Shown: positions 59,409-64,000 of the stretch, one piece after another
How the letters are laid out: the number at the start of each line of letters is the position of its first letter
Position numbering within the stretch: the first letter of the stretch is position 1
Program-made: the position numbers and the translations under genes
Assembly (NCBI GenBank): GCA_020284085.1
Contig: JACEVL010000517.1
Location: 46,001 to 110,000, forward strand
DNA from: Aporrectodea caliginosa
Taxonomy: Eukaryota; Annelida; Clitellata; Crassiclitellata; Lumbricidae
Length of the DNA stretch: 64,000 nucleotides
Direction: 5' to 3'
Notes under the pieces: model-generated
Database searches by the model: none
Seen by the model: the letters and a program-made list of their open reading frames with translations, nothing else
What the model was told of the DNA's origin: nothing

Positions 59409-60974
59409 TCAGTCACAGCGCGATGAGTTTCCGGTGAGACAGGAGCATCTGACCCTTCGTGCCAGTTTCAGGAAAGCCTGTCTGTACTGAGAGTTACAAA
59501 GGCAGTAGATGATGGGGTTGATTCCGCTGTTGATGTAGTTGATCCAGATGGCAATATCGAAGGTCCTCTGTGACAGGCAGTCGGAACAGAACGCCTTGAT
59601 GGCCAGCATAACGGAGAACGGGATCCAGCAGAGCAGAAGGAACCCTGTGATCGCTCCGAGGATCCGTGCTGCCTTGATCTGCTGCCTCAGACGCACTTCC
59701 TGTAGACTGTCCTGGCGTTGGGCGCGCAGCTGACTCGCATAGCGCTGATACCTCGGCACTTCGTAGTGCATGTTGCGCGCCCAGTGCAGCGGTTCACGCG
59801 TGCTGTCGCTGCACGTCGACGATCCCTCCTTCGATTCGAATGACGTCACTTCCGGATGGTCACGTGGGGCGTAGATACGCGTCTCCGAGTTGCGAGAGCA
59901 GATGCGGATCGAAGGAGCGCCCTCGATGTTTGTTCTCAGTAGGGACGGAGCGCTGCCACTCCTTCGCTTGTCACAAGGTCGTTTCCGGTTGGTTCGAAGA
60001 CACGAAGTCAGCGTTGGACTGTTCGTCGTCTCCTTGGCAACAACATCGACCGCCTGGACGCAGATGGTCGAAGCCGTGGTGGTAGTGGTGGTGGCGGTGG
60101 TAGTGGTAGTGGCACTCGTGGTCGCCCTTCGATTCTTCTCAGAAACCAGAATCTCCAAATCGTCGCGTTGACGGCAGGTGGCAGCATCGTCGCTGCTGTC
60201 GTTGCCTAGCGACAGCGTCCTCCTTCCGGTCATGGCGATCATGTGACGCCGCAGGACGCACATGATGAGCGCAAACAAGATCAAGATGGCGGCCAGCGGA
60301 ATGTAGAACATAATGACGACGCCGACGACAGCCAGTTCCGGTGGATCCCACTTGGTGTCACAGACGACGCTCATGTCCTCTTCCGGTCTCTTCCACGACG
60401 ACAGAGGAACAAAGCTGTCGTTACGGTCCAGTGGTCGGCGAGCGTCCATCTTGACACGCATGAGACAGATGACGGAGATCCAGAAGAAGGCCGGGACGAG
60501 CCAGGCCATGAGCAGGAACAGAGAGGCCCTGCGTCGCGTCCGGCGCCTCATCGCCTTCAACGGTTGAGAGACGGACCGATAGCGGTCGACTGCGATGAGA
60601 AAGACGTTCGTCAGGGATGCGGTGCAGCTGAGGTAGTCGACGCACGTCCAGATGGTGCACATGACGGACCCGAACACCCAGCGCCCGTTGAACGTGATCG
60701 TGTAGAGCAGCATGAACGTCATGACGACCGATCCGACGAGGAGGTCAGCCCCTGCCAGCGACGCTATGTAGAGGCTGCTGACCGGCTGCGATCGAAGTCG
60801 CTTGTCCAGCCTCATGACGACGATCGTCAGGAGGTTACCGCCGACGGTGAAGGTAATGACAACGGTCAGAAAGACCATGAGGACGACACGATGGGCGTAA
60901 GAGATCTGGAGTCGCTCGTGTGCACCGAAGGAATGCGGCGACGAGTCGTTCAGGCGAGCACCTACGAGCGACAT
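59409..60974 (-). CDS. Intronless class A (rhodopsin-family) GPCR, aminergic-like, orphan ligand
   Basis: A 521-residue plasma-membrane receptor in one exon. Landmarks: GGN in TM1 (Asn47), LAGADLL in TM2 (Asp77), Cys106, Asp113 (3.32, the amine-binding aspartate), DRY 130-132, Trp158 in TM4, FYIP in TM5, CWIP in TM6 (Trp450), WINY in TM7 (Trp477, Tyr480) and NPIIY 486-490. The Asp3.32/Trp7.40/Tyr7.43 set is the biogenic-amine receptor signature. The stretch around VDYLSCTAS resembles histamine H3 and muscarinic receptors most. TM5 has Gly5.42, Val5.43 and Met5.46 instead of the serines that bind catecholamines, so the ligand is open. The third intracellular loop is about 185 residues and contains a Thr-rich low-complexity tract (about 60062-60130). 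NDS at residue 9 is a possible N-glycosylation site. The ATG sits in a strong context (CACCATGT). The stop is TGA at 59411-59409. Confidence 0.9.
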   Translation of the reverse strand: MSLVGARLNDSSPHSFGAHERLQISYAHRVVLMVFLTVVITFTVGGNLLTIVVMRLDKRLRSQPVSSLYIASLAGADLLVGSVVMTFMLLYTITFNGRWVFGSVMCTIWTCVDYLSCTASLTNVFLIAVDRYRSVSQPLKAMRRRTRRRASLFLLMAWLVPAFFWISVICLMRVKMDARRPLDRNDSFVPLSSWKRPEEDMSVVCDTKWDPPELAVVGVVIMFYIPLAAILILFALIMCVLRRHMIAMTGRRTLSLGNDSSDDAATCRQRDDLEILVSEKNRRATTSATTTTTATTTTTTASTICVQAVDVVAKETTNSPTLTSCLRTNRKRPCDKRRSGSAPSLLRTNIEGAPSIRICSRNSETRIYAPRDHPEVTSFESKEGSSTCSDSTREPLHWARNMHYEVPRYQRYASQLRAQRQDSLQEVRLRQQIKAARILGAITGFLLLCWIPFSVMLAIKAFCSDCLSQRTFDIAIWINYINSGINPIIYCLCNSQYRQAFLKLARRVRCSCLTGNSSRCD

Positions 60975-62740
60975 GGTGACTATGCCAAAGGATGAACCGA
61001 CGACTCAGCTCGTGAGGAGGATGATGACGAAGACGATGATGACGAGGCTTATGGACAGTCAATTGCAAGACTAATACTTACTGAGTATTCTGAATTGTTT
61101 TCTTTTCCGAATTCAACATATCAACCATCCAGTGAACATTGTTTTCCGACGAATAATTTCCTTCAACAAAATCTCAACTCGGCTTGATTTTTAAAATGAA
61201 ACCTCTGTAAACTTCTCATGCTCCTGTAACGAGTATCTCCATCGAAAACCTGTAGAAAATAAATCGAGTCACAGTCTTTATTATATAAATGCACAGAAAA
61301 ACGTTGAGTTTTCAACACAAAAACTCACTGTTCGCTGAAAACAACTTTAACCTTCCGGTTGACCAACTAAACACAACTGACGAGCAACTGAAACCACCGA
61401 TAACCACCGATGGTTCGTTCCGAATTTCGGTGTAAACTATAATTAATATGGACCTAAAATTGTTTAATTTATAGTACGATTGTCGCTGTGTAAGATCACG
61501 CCCTTGATACGATTTGCACAACACCTAAACAATGCCCACCGAGAGACAAATACAGCTGAATCTATTGTTGAGTAAATCGTTGGATGTAATTTATTCGTCT
61601 GCCTGCCGCCAGCAACGTGCCTTGACTTGTAAAGTTGCTCGTCTGATCTCGTGAAGACAATTTAGTGGCCGAGTGATCAACGGCCAATGACCATTTCAGT
61701 TGGTCACTGACCAACCGTGGTCAGGAGTAATCTATTCCCTGGATATAAGGTCCGCAGAAACTCGCGGACTGTTTGGCCGCGCTGAACCGACGACGTCAGC
61801 CAGCCGTAGACACGGACCCACACGTCCTTCAAATGTCGGCTGCCAATCCGTTACGACTGATGGCAATCGGTCTGTTCTCGTAAAAATTCATGTATTAGGC
61901 GTCGGTGGGAGCAGGCACGCGCGACTCAATGCAGACGCCCTTGTCTGTTGCAGATTTGATGCTGCGATTGCGAAGTATGGGTTGCAGCAACTGCAGGGAT
62001 GCTAACTGTTGCACTCGCAGGTGACTATATCACAAAGACTTTTGTTTTCGAGTGCTTGTTCCTGCATGTGCATACGTTCTTCGTCTTCGGTTACCCGTAT
62101 TGCCTGCAGTCATCCAACGAAGGAATTATAAGTGGCCGAGCATGAGCGGCCGATCTGTCATGCATTGACAGCTGAGGGAGAGCGGAGACGAAGCAGAGGA
62201 GGGGAGGAGGGCGAAGGGAGAAGGTGGGCGAAGGGACGCGACCAGTGATTACTCATCTCCAGTGCAGGCGTGGTCTGCATGCCGTCCGTCCGTCTGACGT
62301 TGAGCCAGAGAGGACGTCACCAAGTAATCTAGCATCGTTGATCCATCACTCGTTCTTCTCAGCAGCAGCTGCAGCAGTATCCTCCTCCTCACTGTACACG
62401 ATGAATGGCCTGAGGCTGAATGTGGAGGCTGAGATTCTAAGCACTTCATCCAAATGAACACACAAAAGACCAATCCAAAGATACAGCGTGTGCACTGACA
62501 CTGGTTCCGAGATTCTCATCTCAACCGCCCTACAGCAACTGCAGCAGCAGCATTCCAATAGCTCACGACCTTGTGTGTAAGCATACATGCATATAAATGT
62601 GACGAGCCAATGGCGATGCATGTATGAATGCATCAATGTATGTAGGTTTGTATGTATTGTATGCATGCATGCGTGTATTTAAGTAAGTATACATACTTGC
62701 ATGCTGTTATAAATATTTACCTATCAATATGGATGCAAAC
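60975..62740. other. 5' flank of the GPCR gene
   Basis: No upstream exon is recognised on the minus strand. No TATA box was fixed. 62160-62225 is purine-rich (GAGG/GGAG). Confidence 0.4.
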
Positions 62741-62749
62741 ATATAAGCA

Positions 62750-62926
<177 letters not shown>

Positions 62927-62969
62927 TCATTTACAAAGCAAAGTTAATATAAATTAATACACCACATGA

Positions 62970-63320
62970 GATCCTGAGTCATCACGTCGGCGGCCCGGGT
63001 TCGCTTCCCGGTCGGTCGGTTTATCAGAGATTAATTTCTCGGATCTTTACTGCGGGTGGCTCGGTCAATATCAGTCAATCATACAACACAACACACTGGG
63101 GCGCGGTGGTATAGGGGTATGTTCGGTGCCTTGCAGCTGGAGGGGTTGCGGGTTCGAATCCACCTCAAAGCCGCCGCGTAGGGACCCTGGGCAAGTCCTT
63201 CACTCGCAATTGCTCATGCGCTTCGGCGTGAAACTCCGATTCAGCGTCCGCGCAGTAGTCGGGAGCGCCTCTATAGTAGCTTAGATGACATAAGCAGGTG
63301 TTCAAATACTACACTACATG
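62970..63320 (+). mobile_element. Dimeric tRNA-derived SINE, copy 2
   Basis: The same two-unit order as 49321-49726. Unit 1 has lost its A box through a deletion of about 26 bp but keeps the GGTTCGCTTCC B box and the following GAGATTAATTTCTCGG. Unit 2 has GCGGTGGTATAGGGGTATG and the B box GGTTCGAATCC, plus about 22 bases (AGTCCTTCACTCGCAATTGC) that copy 1 lacks. It ends GTCGGGAGCGCCTCT. Confidence 0.85.
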
Positions 63321-63500
63321 TTCCTAGAGTAGCTTTGATGACATAAGCAGGTGAGTGTACACTCTGTTCCAGAACGTTCGATATTTCAAGTTGCGCAGCA
63401 CGGAGTTCAACAGGGAGCGCATTCCAGATCTTCAGGTGAGCTGCACCGAATGCTACGACCATCTATACTCAGACAGGTTCAAACCTACATGCAACTTATC
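63265..63500 (-). mobile_element. LINE ORF2 C-terminal relic
   Basis: Minus-strand AFGAAHLKIWNALPVELRAA is the APxxWNxLP end motif of CR1/L2 ORF2. The element's 3' end abuts copy 2 of the SINE, and GATGACATAAGCAGGTG is present in both within 54 bases. Confidence 0.65.
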
Positions 63501-63584
63501 GGTCGATGCGCTAGCGATAGCAAATGTGTACAACTAAATAAAGACGCTGCTGGTGCAATACGCTCTAGGTAGAAAGATCATCTA

Positions 63585-63628
<44 letters not shown>
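63585..63628. repeat. (AT)n microsatellite
   Basis: About 44 bases of AT repeat. The remaining sequence to 64000 has no recognised feature. Confidence 0.95.
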
Positions 63629-63629
<1 letters not shown>

Positions 63630-64000
63630 ACATCATAGTAGATATTTACATGTAGATATTTATATAGCGACTATTTTGGGAACCAATGAATGGCACTCAG
63701 CGTTAGACCATGTCTGCGGAAGCGCATAAATATATAGGAGCCAATACCTTTTCTCTCCCCTTGGCAATTGACAATTTCTCATGGAAATGACTATACTTCC
63801 CAAAGGATATGCATAATTTAAATCAGCTACCGACGGCGTGCGGTATATTTATATGCGCCTATATGCTGGTCATTACGCGCAATCTCATCTGTAAGTAGTT
63901 TACGCCTGTGTATAATACTATGGCCGCATGCTAAAAATTTCTGGTTCTCTGGAGACAGAAAAAGCAATGTAAGACATCGGTTGAACTCAGACGATCTTCT

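Noticed and set aside
58878..59490. ORFs of 130-160 residues over the 15-bp minisatellite, and the idea of a CRISPR array
   Set aside because: Units are contiguous with no unique spacers and the genome is animal. The ORFs exist because the unit is a multiple of three.
60243..60995. 250-residue ORF antisense to the GPCR
   Set aside because: Highly charged Asp/Gln/Arg/His-rich product of GC-rich antisense codons. The minus strand carries all GPCR motifs, so this is a shadow.

Overview
The window is nuclear DNA from an animal, most likely a marine invertebrate deuterostome (echinoderm-like). This rests on one multi-exon gene with short GT-AG introns, an intronless rhodopsin-family receptor gene, many decayed CR1/L2-like LINE 3' ends, tRNA-derived SINEs, several MITE families, very long microsatellites, and a strikingly frequent palindrome TAGGCCTA between genes. 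The exact taxon cannot be fixed from the sequence alone.

Two protein-coding genes can be supported. (1) On the minus strand, 20526 down to 6811, a complete PNUTS/PPP1R10 orthologue can be spliced by hand into 17 exons with continuous phase (856 codons plus stop). It has an N-terminal TFIIS/LW-like helical domain, a PP1-docking KAVTW segment, a Met/Pro/Gly-rich tail, and a C-terminal CCCH zinc finger in a small last exon that a plain ORF scan misses. (2) On the minus strand, 60974-59409, an intronless 521-residue aminergic-like GPCR with Asp3.32, DRY, CWxP, Trp7.40/Tyr7.43 and NPxxY, but without the usual TM5 serines.

Layout. 1-6.8 kb: minisatellites, a cluster of AGGTCA half-sites, triplet repeats, LINE tails and an 830-bp inverted-repeat element. 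6.8-20.5 kb: the PNUTS gene, with a 116-nt hairpin in intron 4 and a LINE fragment in intron 15. 20.5-31 kb: upstream flank with two MITEs and LINE relics. 31-34 kb: head-to-head LINE fragments and a 418-bp retroelement with a 12-bp target duplication. 34-37 kb: fossil THAP domain and P-element-like transposase. 37-45 kb: microsatellites, LINE family A and B copies, nested LINEs. 45-59 kb: mostly gene-free, with a dimeric SINE, a 441-bp MITE with perfect 29-bp TIRs, a hAT-like MITE and a paired GCCCTG-rich repeat. 59-61 kb: the GPCR. 61-64 kb: a second dimeric SINE, an ATT/ATC tract and a LINE relic.

The mobile elements form an ecosystem. At least four LINE 3'-end families differ by their terminal microsatellite: A (GATTAC)n, B (TTAC)n, C (GAAT)n, D (CAATA)n. 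Most keep a short GCGCCTCTGA...GCGCTTTA-type hairpin before the tail. The SINE ends in the same LINE-like sequence, which suggests it borrows LINE machinery. Nothing here indicates a bacterial or viral region, a CRISPR array or a gene cluster.
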